The position numbers were made by a program, and so were the translations under genes. A stretch of DNA of 8,674 bases from an uncultured Bacilli bacterium (GTDB lineage Bacteria; Bacillota_I; Bacilli_A; RF39; UBA660): assembly GCA_904502155.1 (NCBI GenBank), contig CAJGDV010000046.1, forward strand, positions 1-8,674, written 5' to 3'. The notes beneath the pieces were generated by a model. That model was not told the DNA's origin. It was given only the letters and a program-made list of their open reading frames with translations, and made no database searches. This document shows, one piece after another, positions 1 to 6,072 of the stretch; the first letter of the stretch is position 1, and the number at the start of each line of letters is the position of its first letter.

Positions 1-883
1 CTGGAAGTATAACATCATAATTACAACCATAAGAAGTACAGTTTTTTAAATGATCAAATAACCATGCAAAACTTGATGTTCCTTGTCCTGTAATATAGTA
101 TCTCCAATTACCATTGACTGCACCTTCAAAATAATACCATTCACCCCATGTTGCAGTTGTTGAATCCCATGATAATTCCTTATCAGCTCCAACTATTTTT
201 GCTATTTCATTAGCATCTGGGAAACGTGGATTTAAATCAGTTTTCCATTCTGAAGTAGAAGATAATAATGCTTGATTAGCTTCTACTGGAACATTAGAAG
301 ATGTATCACTACTCCATGCTACTGTTGCAATTGTATTATGGTCTAAAATAATATCTACTTTTCTAGAAGATGAAGTTATTTTTTCGAATGTATACCATCT
401 CATACATCCGCTATTAACTCCTTGTACACTACTTGACTCACTACTTTGACATTTAGTTCCAGTATTAGGATTAAAATATACTACACGTCCTGGATTAATT
501 ACATCTGCACTACAATTACCTTTTCTAACATCTATATTTTCAGGTGTTCCATTAGCACAAAATTTTCCATCTGTTATATCAACAGCATAAACTGTTTCTT
601 CGTCAACAATAATGTCTCCAGATTCTAAATCATTACCTTTATAATTTAACCCACCTTTATCATTATCAAATGTAAAATTTAATTCTGAAATTGTTTCACC
701 TTTTATTTGTTTAATATTATATTCTTCTTCAGCAGTTTTTAAAATTTGTATAACTGATGATCTAAATGCACTAAATCTAGCCTCATCAACAACATGTGAT
801 ACTGTAGGAATTGCAATAAGTGCTACAATACCTAAAATTAAAATAACTGCTAAAAGTTCTATTAATGTAAATCCCTTTTTCAT
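1..883 (-). CDS. Type IV pilin-like surface protein, N-terminal part (runs off the left edge)
   Basis: The frame is open from an ATG at 883 to the window edge (294 codons visible; the C-terminus lies outside). The N-terminus is a classic class III prepilin signal: MKKG|FTLIELL, with prepilin peptidase cleavage expected after Gly4, Phe as mature residue 1 and Glu as residue 5, then a hydrophobic helix to about residue 28 ending IPTV. The rest is a Thr/Ser/Trp-rich exported domain with several Cys. The prepilin helix is almost identical to that of the pilin-like gene at 3664-5034, and both carry an ITDGK motif, so the two are paralogues. An AAAGGA ribosome site lies about 8 bases before the ATG. 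The protein is probably a minor pilin, pseudopilin or surface adhesin processed by a prepilin peptidase; no assembly ATPase or other pilus gene is visible, so pilus membership is unproven. Confidence 0.9.
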   Translation of the reverse strand, partial: MKKGFTLIELLAVILILGIVALIAIPTVSHVVDEARFSAFRSSVIQILKTAEEEYNIKQIKGETISELNFTFDNDKGGLNYKGNDLESGDIIVDEETVYAVDITDGKFCANGTPENIDVRKGNCSADVINPGRVVYFNPNTGTKCQSSESSSVQGVNSGCMRWYTFEKITSSSRKVDIILDHNTIATVAWSSDTSSNVPVEANQALLSSTSEWKTDLNPRFPDANEIAKIVGADKELSWDSTTATWGEWYYFEGAVNGNWRYYITGQGTSSFAWLFDHLKNCTSYGCNYDVILP

Positions 884-899
884 ATCTTTTATCCTTTCT

Positions 900-914
900 A
901 TTATAAGTATACCA
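900..914 (-). promoter_or_regulatory. Probable sigma-A promoter of the left pilin-like gene
   Basis: On the minus strand an extended -10 (TG-G-TATACT, 914-906) is followed directly by a second -10-like TATAAT (905-900). The ATG at 883 follows 16-22 bases later, leaving room for the AAAGGA ribosome site. No strong -35 is visible, as is usual for extended -10 promoters. It lies just downstream of the ASCH gene terminator, so the pilin gene is an independent unit. Confidence 0.5.
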
Positions 915-919
915 TATAT

Positions 920-946
920 AAAAAAAAGACTAAATATAAAATTTAG
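920..946 (-). terminator. Rho-independent terminator of the ASCH gene
   Basis: On the minus strand CTAAAT (946-941) pairs with ATTTAG (935-930) across a 5-base loop, followed by a T-tract at about 928-920. The hairpin contains the TAA stop codon of the ASCH gene (943-945). The stem is short and AT-rich, but the position and T-tract fit intrinsic termination. Confidence 0.6.
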
Positions 947-1278
947 AATTTTTGAATTTTAATACCTAAAACACCATATTTTTCTTGCTTTTCTTTTGTA
1001 TAAAATTGTTCTAGAACATCTAATAATTCTTTTTTTGTCATTTCTTTATCAGCAAGAACTTCAATATCAAAATCATCAAATAAATCATTAAATGAATTAT
1101 ATCTTAATAACCCCACTACTTTAACTTCAAATGTTTCATTCGTTACTTCATTTTTAAAGTTAATAATATCATTAAGTTTTATTAAACTTCTTTTTTCATC
1201 ATTTAATCTTAATTCTATTTTTTTAGTTCCATTTAATATATAATTAAAATATCTATCTTGTAGTTTCATTTCATGCAT
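943..1278 (-). CDS. ASCH-domain protein (small RNA/nucleotide-binding fold)
   Basis: A 111-aa single-domain protein. The ASCH signature is visible near the N-terminus: MKLQ at the first strand, then NGTKKIELRLNDEKR (the G-x-K-x-x-E-x-R core), then KLNDIINF, and a C-terminal EKYGVLGIKI strand. ASCH domains share the PUA-like beta-barrel and are thought to bind RNA or modified nucleotides; small stand-alone members mostly lack assigned substrates, although E. coli YqfB is an N4-acetylcytidine amidohydrolase. The open frame reaches a GTG at 1287, but that GTG lies inside the ribosome site AAGGTG; the ATG at 1278 sits 6 bases after it and is the better start. It is divergent from the GNAT gene and their promoters overlap. 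It has no visible link to the sporulation genes. Confidence 0.85.
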   Translation of the reverse strand: MHEMKLQDRYFNYILNGTKKIELRLNDEKRSLIKLNDIINFKNEVTNETFEVKVVGLLRYNSFNDLFDDFDIEVLADKEMTKKELLDVLEQFYTKEKQEKYGVLGIKIQKF

Positions 1279-1294
1279 ATTAATCACCTTTTTT

Positions 1295-1323
1295 ATAATA
1301 ACATAATTGACTTTTTAAAACAA
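1295..1323 (-). promoter_or_regulatory. Sigma-A promoter of the ASCH gene
   Basis: The minus strand shows -35 TTGTTT (1323-1318), a 17-base spacer, and an extended -10 TG-T-TATTAT (1303-1295; the hexamer matches TATAAT at five of six positions). It overlaps the oppositely directed promoter of the GNAT gene, whose -35 lies within this spacer. Confidence 0.5.
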
Positions 1324-1334
1324 TAAATGATAAT
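1307..1334 (+). promoter_or_regulatory. Sigma-A promoter of the GNAT gene
   Basis: TTGACT at 1307-1312 (five of six against TTGACA), a 16-base spacer, and GATAAT at 1329-1334 (five of six against TATAAT). Transcription would start near 1341, downstream of the ATG at 1339, which argues that translation starts at 1360 instead. Confidence 0.6.
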
Positions 1335-1359
1335 ATAAATGATAAAAAAAGGTGATATG

Positions 1360-1824
1360 ATGTTTGAATTAAAAGTTTTAAATTTTGATTTTAATGAAAT
1401 AAAAAAAGTATATGATTTTTGCGACTTTATAAATAATGAATATAAAGGATATAAAGATTGGTTTTTTTATACTCATATTCCAGAACTTAATCAATCTAGA
1501 ATTACTTTATATGTAACTTATAATGATGAAATTGTTGCTATTTCAAATTTAAAAAAGAATAAAGAAAAAAAGATATGTACTTTTTATGTTGATGAAAAAT
1601 ATCGCAATATGGGGATAGGAACTTTTTTGATGGAAGAATCACTTGCGTGGCTTGAAACAGATAAACCTTTAATTACTATAAGTGAAAGTAAACTTAAAAT
1701 GTTTAAATATTTTATTGATAAATATAATTGGAATTTAGAAGTTATATTAGATGATTATTATAAAGAAAATACGAAGGAATACTGTTATAATGGAATACTA
1801 ACAAAAAAGAAAACTAGTAATTAG
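1360..1824 (+). CDS. GNAT-family N-acetyltransferase
   Basis: A 154-aa protein with the GNAT acetyl-CoA-binding motif A: a beta-strand CTFYVDEKY followed by RNMGIG (the R/Q-x-x-G-x-G pyrophosphate loop, about residues 82-87) and the helix TFLMEESLAWL. The C-terminal ISESKLKMFKYFIDKYNW fits the family's beta5/alpha4 region. The substrate cannot be told from sequence. The frame is also open from ATG codons at 1339 and 1357, but the ribosome site AGGTG at 1350-1354 places a start at 1360 with 5-base spacing, matching its neighbours, and the predicted transcript start excludes 1339. It is the only plus-strand gene in the window and converges on spoVAEb; its stop codon lies within the shared terminator. 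Confidence 0.85.
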   Translation: MFELKVLNFDFNEIKKVYDFCDFINNEYKGYKDWFFYTHIPELNQSRITLYVTYNDEIVAISNLKKNKEKKICTFYVDEKYRNMGIGTFLMEESLAWLETDKPLITISESKLKMFKYFIDKYNWNLEVILDDYYKENTKEYCYNGILTKKKTSN

Positions 1825-1835
1825 TTTTCTTTTTT
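1803..1835. terminator. Bidirectional terminator between the GNAT gene and spoVAEb
   Basis: A perfect 14-bp stem (1803-1816 with 1822-1835) closes a 5-base loop GTAAT. The A-run on one arm and T-run on the other supply a T-tract in both directions. It contains the TAG stop of the GNAT gene (1822-1824) and touches the TAA stop of spoVAEb (1835-1837). Confidence 0.88.
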
Positions 1836-2185
1836 TAATCTTGTGGTTCAAATATAAATGTTAATAAGAATGAAAAAATAATAGCAGAACAAATTCCAGA
1901 TGCAGTTAAATTAAACATTCCCATAACTAATCCCATAATACCATAAGTGCCTGCACTTTCCATAGCACCATGAATTAGAAGATGACCAAAACTAGTAATT
2001 GGAACTAAAGCTCCACCACCAACTTTTAAAATAATATAATCATATATATTAAACATATCTAGAAAAGCACCTAATACGACAAATATAGATGTAATATGTC
2101 CTGGTGTAAGTTTAGTTGTGTCCAAAATAATTTGACCTATCATACAAACTAATCCTGCAAATAAAAATGAAGTTACATACATCAT
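1835..2185 (-). CDS. spoVAE: Stage V sporulation protein AE (SpoVAEb), DPA-channel membrane subunit
   Basis: A 116-aa, very hydrophobic protein matching SpoVAEb in length and motifs: IGQIILDTTKLTPGH, VPITSFGH, HGAM and a C-terminal FEPQ (the Bacillus form ends FKPK). It has three to four membrane segments. With SpoVAC and SpoVAD it belongs to the channel that carries Ca-dipicolinic acid across the inner forespore membrane during sporulation and out during germination. The start ATG at 2185 overlaps the spoVAD stop by 4 bases (ATGA), with GGAGG 7 bases upstream, indicating translational coupling; a second ATG follows immediately. It is the last gene of the operon. No spoVAF or germinant-receptor-like gene follows; the bidirectional terminator ends the unit. 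Confidence 0.96.
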   Translation of the reverse strand: MMYVTSFLFAGLVCMIGQIILDTTKLTPGHITSIFVVLGAFLDMFNIYDYIILKVGGGALVPITSFGHLLIHGAMESAGTYGIMGLVMGMFNLTASGICSAIIFSFLLTFIFEPQD

Positions 2186-3171
2186 ATTAAAACCTCCAGA
2201 CTAATAGCATGTGCTATTGAAGGAATAGTTAAATGCTGATTTACTAAATTAGTATTCATTAGGGCTCCTGTAGCAACTAATAATACACGATTTAAATTTC
2301 CTTTTTTCATTTCTTCTATAATATAAGAATATGCAACAAGTGGAAGACATGCAGGACCACTACCACCTGAATATACTGATTGTTCTTCAATATTATATAT
2401 AATGCATGCTGCATCATCTACATTATTTGTATTCATTCCATATTCTTTTTCTAATGCTTCTTTTAATATTTTTTTACCATAAATACCTAAGTCTCCTGTT
2501 AATACTAAATCATAATAATCTATTGTTCGTTTTGTTTCTTTAAGATGTTTAGAAATAGTATCACAAGCAGCAATAGCCATAACAGCTCCCATTTGGTATG
2601 CATCTTTAATTCCAGAATCTATAACAGTACCTAATGTACCAGATTCAATTTTAATACCTGATTTGTTATAAGAAAGTAATGCACTAGCTGCTCCTGTTGT
2701 TGTAAATGTTGTTGTTGCTCTTTTAGGTCCACCATATTCTACTGGATAGCGGAACTGTTTTTCACTAGCATTATTATGACTTGAAACATTTACTACAACA
2801 TTATTCATCATTTTTCCTTCAATCATATTACTTCCTAAAATAAGTCCTAATGTGCTTGTTGCACATGCTGAATAAATACCAATATAAGGTATTTTAAGTG
2901 TACTTGCTGCATAAGATGAAGCAGCAATTTGATTTAATAAATCACCTGATATAAAAGCATTAATATCTTCTTTTTTCTTATCACTTTTATTTAACAAAAT
3001 ATCTACACATTCTGTGATCATTTTAATTTCGGCTTGTTCCCATGTTTTTGTTCCCATATAAAAATCTTTATATACTTTATCGTATTTAGTACTAAGTGGT
3101 CCTTCGCTTTCTAATCTTCCTGCTACTGTTGATGTTTCATTTAAATAAACATTATTATATTTAAAAGTCAT
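2182..3171 (-). CDS. spoVAD: Stage V sporulation protein AD (SpoVAD), dipicolinic-acid-binding protein
   Basis: A 329-aa protein (the Bacillus form is about 338) with a thiolase/ketoacyl-synthase fold. Family landmarks are GRLESEGPL near the N-terminus, the nucleophile-position Cys103 in SACATS, SSHNNASEKQFRYP with the thiolase-like histidine region, TTTGAASALL, TGDLGIYG, and the C-terminal IAHAISLE. SpoVAD binds dipicolinic acid directly and sits at the inner forespore membrane with the SpoVA channel. The ATG at 3171 follows a GGAGG at 7-base spacing that lies in the last codons of spoVAC; the gap to spoVAC is 3 bases. Full length with no disruption. Confidence 0.97.
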   Translation of the reverse strand: MTFKYNNVYLNETSTVAGRLESEGPLSTKYDKVYKDFYMGTKTWEQAEIKMITECVDILLNKSDKKKEDINAFISGDLLNQIAASSYAASTLKIPYIGIYSACATSTLGLILGSNMIEGKMMNNVVVNVSSHNNASEKQFRYPVEYGGPKRATTTFTTTGAASALLSYNKSGIKIESGTLGTVIDSGIKDAYQMGAVMAIAACDTISKHLKETKRTIDYYDLVLTGDLGIYGKKILKEALEKEYGMNTNNVDDAACIIYNIEEQSVYSGGSGPACLPLVAYSYIIEEMKKGNLNRVLLVATGALMNTNLVNQHLTIPSIAHAISLEVLI

Positions 3172-3174
3172 TGT

Positions 3175-3615
3175 TTAACCTCCAAAAATTAAATAACGAA
3201 GAAGACCAAAAACATAAGCTGACACTACACCACATACGATAACAGTACCAGATAATTTAAACATATTAGCTCCAATACCAGTTACAATACCTTCTCTTTT
3301 GTATTCTAAGGCTGCACTCATTGTAGCATGAGCGAATCCTGTTATTGGAATAATTAGTCCACATTTACAAACGTGTACCCATTTATCAAAGAAACCTAAA
3401 CATGTCATAAGACATCCTAAAAAGATTAATGTAACAATCATAAATATTGATGCCTGACTTGTGGGAATATTAAAATAATAAGAATAAATATCTATTAATG
3501 CTTGTCCTAAAGTGCCCATTAAACCTCCAGTTAAAAAAGCTATAATAGCATTATACATAATAGGTTCTTTAGGTGTATTATTGTCTACAATAATACGATA
3601 TTTTAATTTTTCCAT
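3175..3615 (-). CDS. spoVAC: Stage V sporulation protein AC (SpoVAC), mechanosensitive DPA-channel subunit
   Basis: A 146-aa protein (Bacillus about 150). A short cytoplasmic N-terminus is followed by several membrane segments and the conserved blocks FLTGGLMGTLGQALIDIY, PITGFAHATMSAALEYKREG and NMFKLSGTVIVCGVVSAYV. SpoVAC acts as the mechanosensitive pore of the SpoVA complex in the inner forespore membrane. The ATG at 3615 has GGGTG 5 bases upstream. It is the first gene of a spoVAC-VAD-VAEb operon; spoVAA, spoVAB, spoVAEa and spoVAF of the larger Bacillus operon are absent here, giving the compact clostridial-type set. The promoter directly upstream resembles forespore (sigma-F/G) sites. 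Confidence 0.96.
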   Translation of the reverse strand: MEKLKYRIIVDNNTPKEPIMYNAIIAFLTGGLMGTLGQALIDIYSYYFNIPTSQASIFMIVTLIFLGCLMTCLGFFDKWVHVCKCGLIIPITGFAHATMSAALEYKREGIVTGIGANMFKLSGTVIVCGVVSAYVFGLLRYLIFGG

Positions 3616-3630
3616 TTAATCACCCATTTT

Positions 3631-3659
3631 TAGTATGAACAAAAAAAAGATAATTATTA
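3631..3659 (-). promoter_or_regulatory. Candidate sigma-F/sigma-G promoter of the spoVA operon
   Basis: The minus strand has CATACTA at 3637-3631, a full match to the sigma-G -10 consensus CATnMTA. It follows TAATA (3659-3655; four of five against GMATR) after a 17-base spacer. The -10 ends 15 bases before the ATG, so the leader would be only about 9 bases and would begin inside the ribosome site. The -35 overlaps the pilin terminator hairpin. spoVA is a forespore operon in all studied sporeformers, which makes the match credible. Confidence 0.55.
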
Positions 3660-3670
3660 AAAATTATCTT
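3641..3670 (-). terminator. Rho-independent terminator of the central pilin-like gene
   Basis: On the minus strand AAGATAATT (3670-3662) pairs with AATTATCTT (3655-3647) across a 6-base loop, followed by a T-tract at 3648-3641. It includes the TAA stop of the pilin-like gene (3664-3666) and separates that gene from spoVAC. Confidence 0.85.
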
Positions 3671-5034
3671 AAAATATATGGATTAGCACTTGAACCATCG
3701 CCAGATTCTACAATTTGTTTATTATTAATATATGCTGCAACTCTAAATGATGGTTGATATCTACTATCAATTGTGTCAACACAATCAACATTCATTGCTC
3801 TTGTATATTGATAATGCCATGCTCCGCCAGCCCAATCTGAAACATTAATACTCCAATAGTCATATGTTTTTTTCATGTAATTATTGGCACTGCAAACATT
3901 ATCTTTACTTATACCTGCTGAATGTAAACAATTAATTTTTAAATAATCAGTAGGACTAAATAGAGCAAATTTTCCAGTATAAGTATATTCTTCGACACCT
4001 AATTCATCAAGTGGTTTATAACTAGGCATAGAATAATAATGATCAGTACCATTAGATGTGTAATCAACAACATCATCTAAGTAACTTGCATCTCCAATTC
4101 TTTCATGTTTTAGGTCATAATATATTTTATCATCAAAATTATATGATCCAGTAACAAATCCTGTATACCATGTTGCATCTGCTATTTTTGCTAACTCTTC
4201 ATCTGTAAATGGTATAAAATTATTTTGTTCTAAATATTTTCGAATAACAGTTCCTTCATCGTTCCAATTAGACCAAGCACATTCTAATTCTTCATCATCA
4301 TATTTAGCCCATCTATTAAGTTCTAAATTGTTAGACATATCTATTTTACCACTTGCAAGTGTTCTAACATCTGTACAAGTATTACCATTTGCTGGACCTT
4401 CATAAATTATTTTAACACTATTATTTTGAGTAATATTCATAATACTCCAACATGAATTTGCAAATAAAAGTAAGTTGTCAGGATTTTCTCCTACAAAATA
4501 ACGTTTACTAACATAAGGATGTTTAGATTTTTTTTCATGATATAAATTTGTTTTACTATCTGGTTTTAATAAATTTGTTTCATAAGTATCTATTTTTAAA
4601 ACTGTTTCAGAATGATTTTTAATTAATGTATCAGCAAAATATTCTGTATAATCACATTTTCCATCAGTTATAATAATATCATCATCATAACTATCTTTAA
4701 TAGCGCAAAAATTATCATTTCCAAGTTTAAAAGAAGTTTCACAACTATTATTTAAAACAACATTTCCATCATTTGGAAGTTGTCCTTTAATATCTAATTC
4801 ATTATCAACATCTCCATCATTAAAATTATAATTTCTTGTTAATTCAGTATTTTTAATTTTTTGAATATTACATGTTTCTTGAATTTTTCTATCAACGTTA
4901 TTGACAGTTGATTGAAATGCTCCTTTTCTTGATTCTTTTAAAATACTATTAACTGTAGGAATTGCTATTAATGCTATAATCCCTAAAATTAAAATTACTG
5001 CTAATAGTTCAATTAAAGTAAATCCCCTTTTCAT
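3664..5034 (-). CDS. Type IV pilin-like surface protein with a large exported domain
   Basis: A 456-aa protein. The class III signal MKRG|FTLIELL (Glu at mature residue 5) leads into a hydrophobic helix to about residue 28. The exported part is Cys-rich and aromatic. Its C-terminal third, with FALFSPTDYL, YWSINVSD, FRVAAYINN and a final GDGSSANPYIL, resembles the surface modules common in uncultured gut Firmicutes, which usually show YW-x-LSP, RPV and GDGT-x-NPY blocks. It is far longer than a typical major pilin (about 150 aa), so it is more likely a minor pilin, pseudopilin or surface-displayed binding protein. The ATG at 5034 has AGGTG 5 bases upstream. It sits between sigF and spoVA with terminators on both sides and its own promoter, so it is not co-transcribed with either by default. 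It is a paralogue of the left-edge gene. Confidence 0.9.
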   Translation of the reverse strand: MKRGFTLIELLAVILILGIIALIAIPTVNSILKESRKGAFQSTVNNVDRKIQETCNIQKIKNTELTRNYNFNDGDVDNELDIKGQLPNDGNVVLNNSCETSFKLGNDNFCAIKDSYDDDIIITDGKCDYTEYFADTLIKNHSETVLKIDTYETNLLKPDSKTNLYHEKKSKHPYVSKRYFVGENPDNLLLFANSCWSIMNITQNNSVKIIYEGPANGNTCTDVRTLASGKIDMSNNLELNRWAKYDDEELECAWSNWNDEGTVIRKYLEQNNFIPFTDEELAKIADATWYTGFVTGSYNFDDKIYYDLKHERIGDASYLDDVVDYTSNGTDHYYSMPSYKPLDELGVEEYTYTGKFALFSPTDYLKINCLHSAGISKDNVCSANNYMKKTYDYWSINVSDWAGGAWHYQYTRAMNVDCVDTIDSRYQPSFRVAAYINNKQIVESGDGSSANPYILR

Positions 5035-5050
5035 ACTATCACCTATTTTA

Positions 5051-5079
5051 AGTATAACACAAAAAAAAACTAGTTTAAA
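5051..5079 (-). promoter_or_regulatory. Probable sigma-A promoter of the central pilin-like gene
   Basis: The minus strand shows TATACT (5056-5051; five of six against TATAAT) 17 bases after TTTAAA (5079-5074; four of six against TTGACA). The -35 lies within the loop of the sigF terminator. The -10 ends 16 bases before the ATG, giving a very short leader. Confidence 0.4.
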
Positions 5080-5087
5080 CTAGTTTT
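5061..5087 (-). terminator. Rho-independent terminator of sigF
   Basis: On the minus strand AAAACTAG (5087-5080) pairs with CTAGTTTT (5073-5066) across the 6-base loop TTTAAA, and the T-tract continues to 5061. It contains the sigF TAA stop (5075-5077) in the loop and ends the spoIIA-type unit. Confidence 0.85.
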
Positions 5088-5731
5088 TGTTTTAACTTTG
5101 CTAAAACTTTTTGTTCTTGTCTAGACACTTGAACTTGACTCATTCCAAGAGACTGGGCTATCTCTGTTTGAGTAAGATCTTTAAAATACCTTTTATCTAC
5201 TATTTCTTTTTCAATATTATTTAACTTCATTAATTCATCTTTTAAGGCGATTAAAGTATTAATATCTTGTGCTTTATCTGCTATAACTTCATGAAGTGTT
5301 ATTTCTTTTGTATCCATACAGATAGGTTCATCAATACTCATAATAGGATTACTAGAATTTAAAGCTTCACTTATTAAATATTCATCTATTTCTAAATAAT
5401 CAGCTAGTTCTTTATTAGTAACTGGTCTTAGGAATTTCTGCATAAGCATGTTTCTCGTTTGTTCTATTTTAGAATTTAGTTTTATAATATCTCTACTAAT
5501 CTTGATGTTTTTATCTTCACGTACTAATTTCTTCATTTCACCTAAAATGTACGGATATGCATATGTTGTAAATTTAATATTATAAGAACTATCAAAATTT
5601 TTATATGCTGCTAAAAGTCCTAAAACACCAGATTGAAATAAATCCTCCTTGTTTTTATAATTATCAAAATACTTAGTAATGGAATAAATTAAATTCTTAT
5701 TTTCCATTATCAAAGTTTCTATGTCTTCCAC
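5075..5731 (-). CDS. sigF: RNA polymerase sigma-F factor (early forespore), N-terminally short
   Basis: A 218-aa sigma-70 family group 3 factor. Region 2 runs at about residues 11-73, with DLFQSGVLGLLAAYKNFD and the -10-recognition stretch FTTYAYPYILGEMKK followed by VREDKNIKISR. Region 3 follows (RPVTNKELADYLEID), then region 4 with the helix-turn-helix LTQTEIAQSLGMSQVQVSR at about 187-204, which is nearly diagnostic of sigma-F/G. Its place after spoIIAA and before spoVA favours sigma-F over sigma-G. Translation starts at GTG (5731), 5 bases after GGAG. Bacillus sigma-F is 255 aa; the protein here begins where Bacillus residue ~33 would be, and an in-frame TAA about ten codons upstream rules out a longer form. 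It should direct early forespore genes. The neighbouring spoIIAB normally holding it inactive is missing. Confidence 0.92.
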   Translation of the reverse strand: MEDIETLIMENKNLIYSITKYFDNYKNKEDLFQSGVLGLLAAYKNFDSSYNIKFTTYAYPYILGEMKKLVREDKNIKISRDIIKLNSKIEQTRNMLMQKFLRPVTNKELADYLEIDEYLISEALNSSNPIMSIDEPICMDTKEITLHEVIADKAQDINTLIALKDELMKLNNIEKEIVDKRYFKDLTQTEIAQSLGMSQVQVSRQEQKVLAKLKQKLV

Positions 5732-5741
5732 ATTGTCTCCT

Positions 5742-6062
5742 TTATATATTAAAATAATTTAAAACATTAATATCATCATGAATATTATATTCATTATTAG
5801 AATCAAACATTTTTTTATCAATTCCAAAAAAAAGTGCTCTTCTTCCACTTCTTTCTATTTTTTTACAATTACTTAATAAAGTTTTATATCCATTTAAATC
5901 AATTTCATAAATATCATTTAAATTAAATAATGTATTTGTAAAACCATATTCAAATAAATTAGATGTAGCTTTATTAAATTTATTAATTGTATCACTATTA
6001 AGTGAACCTCTCATTTTAACAACTAATACTCCTTTTATAAAATAGCAGTCTAAGTCTAGCAC
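5742..6062 (-). CDS. spoIIAA: SpoIIAA-like STAS protein (anti-sigma factor antagonist) lacking the phosphoserine
   Basis: A 106-aa STAS-domain protein. VLVVKMRGSLNSDTINKF matches the first STAS strands of SpoIIAA, LFNLNDIYEIDLNGYKTLL matches its central strand-loop-helix, and the ALFFGIDKKMFD region corresponds to its third conserved block. In Bacillus, unphosphorylated SpoIIAA binds SpoIIAB and frees sigma-F; SpoIIAB inactivates it by phosphorylating Ser58 in MDSSG. The equivalent here is IDLNG (D55-L56-N57-G58), so neither serine is present. The frame opens at GTG 6071, but that codon is part of the AAGGTG ribosome site; the GTG at 6062, 6 bases later, is the likely start. sigF follows after 10 bases with no spoIIAB between. 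Overall similarity is modest, so another STAS antagonist is possible, but the location argues for SpoIIAA. Confidence 0.8.
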   Translation of the reverse strand: MLDLDCYFIKGVLVVKMRGSLNSDTINKFNKATSNLFEYGFTNTLFNLNDIYEIDLNGYKTLLSNCKKIERSGRRALFFGIDKKMFDSNNEYNIHDDINVLNYFNI

Positions 6063-6072
6063 TATAATCACC

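Noticed and set aside
446..628. A 60-codon plus-strand open frame
   Set aside because: It lies wholly antisense to the pilin-like gene, has no ribosome site, and its Ser/Ile/Tyr-rich composition is that of a reverse-strand shadow.
1339..1341. ATG as the GNAT start
   Set aside because: It lies upstream of the predicted transcript start and lacks a ribosome site; the ATG at 1360 has one.
2182..2184. TGA at the spoVAD end read as Trp (mycoplasma code 4)
   Set aside because: Trp codons examined in the window are TGG, no coding frame contains an internal TGA, and reading through adds only three residues.
3993..3999. A TGTCGAA Spo0A-like word on the minus strand
   Set aside because: It is a single isolated copy in the middle of the pilin coding sequence, far from any promoter; likely chance.
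5075..5731. Assignment as sigma-G instead of sigma-F
   Set aside because: The helix-turn-helix fits both, but sigG normally follows spoIIGA-sigE, while this gene follows spoIIAA and sits by spoVA. It remains a minor possibility.
6069..6071. GTG as the spoIIAA start
   Set aside because: The codon is part of the AAGGTG ribosome site; the GTG at 6062 has correct spacing and aligns with the SpoIIAA N-terminus.
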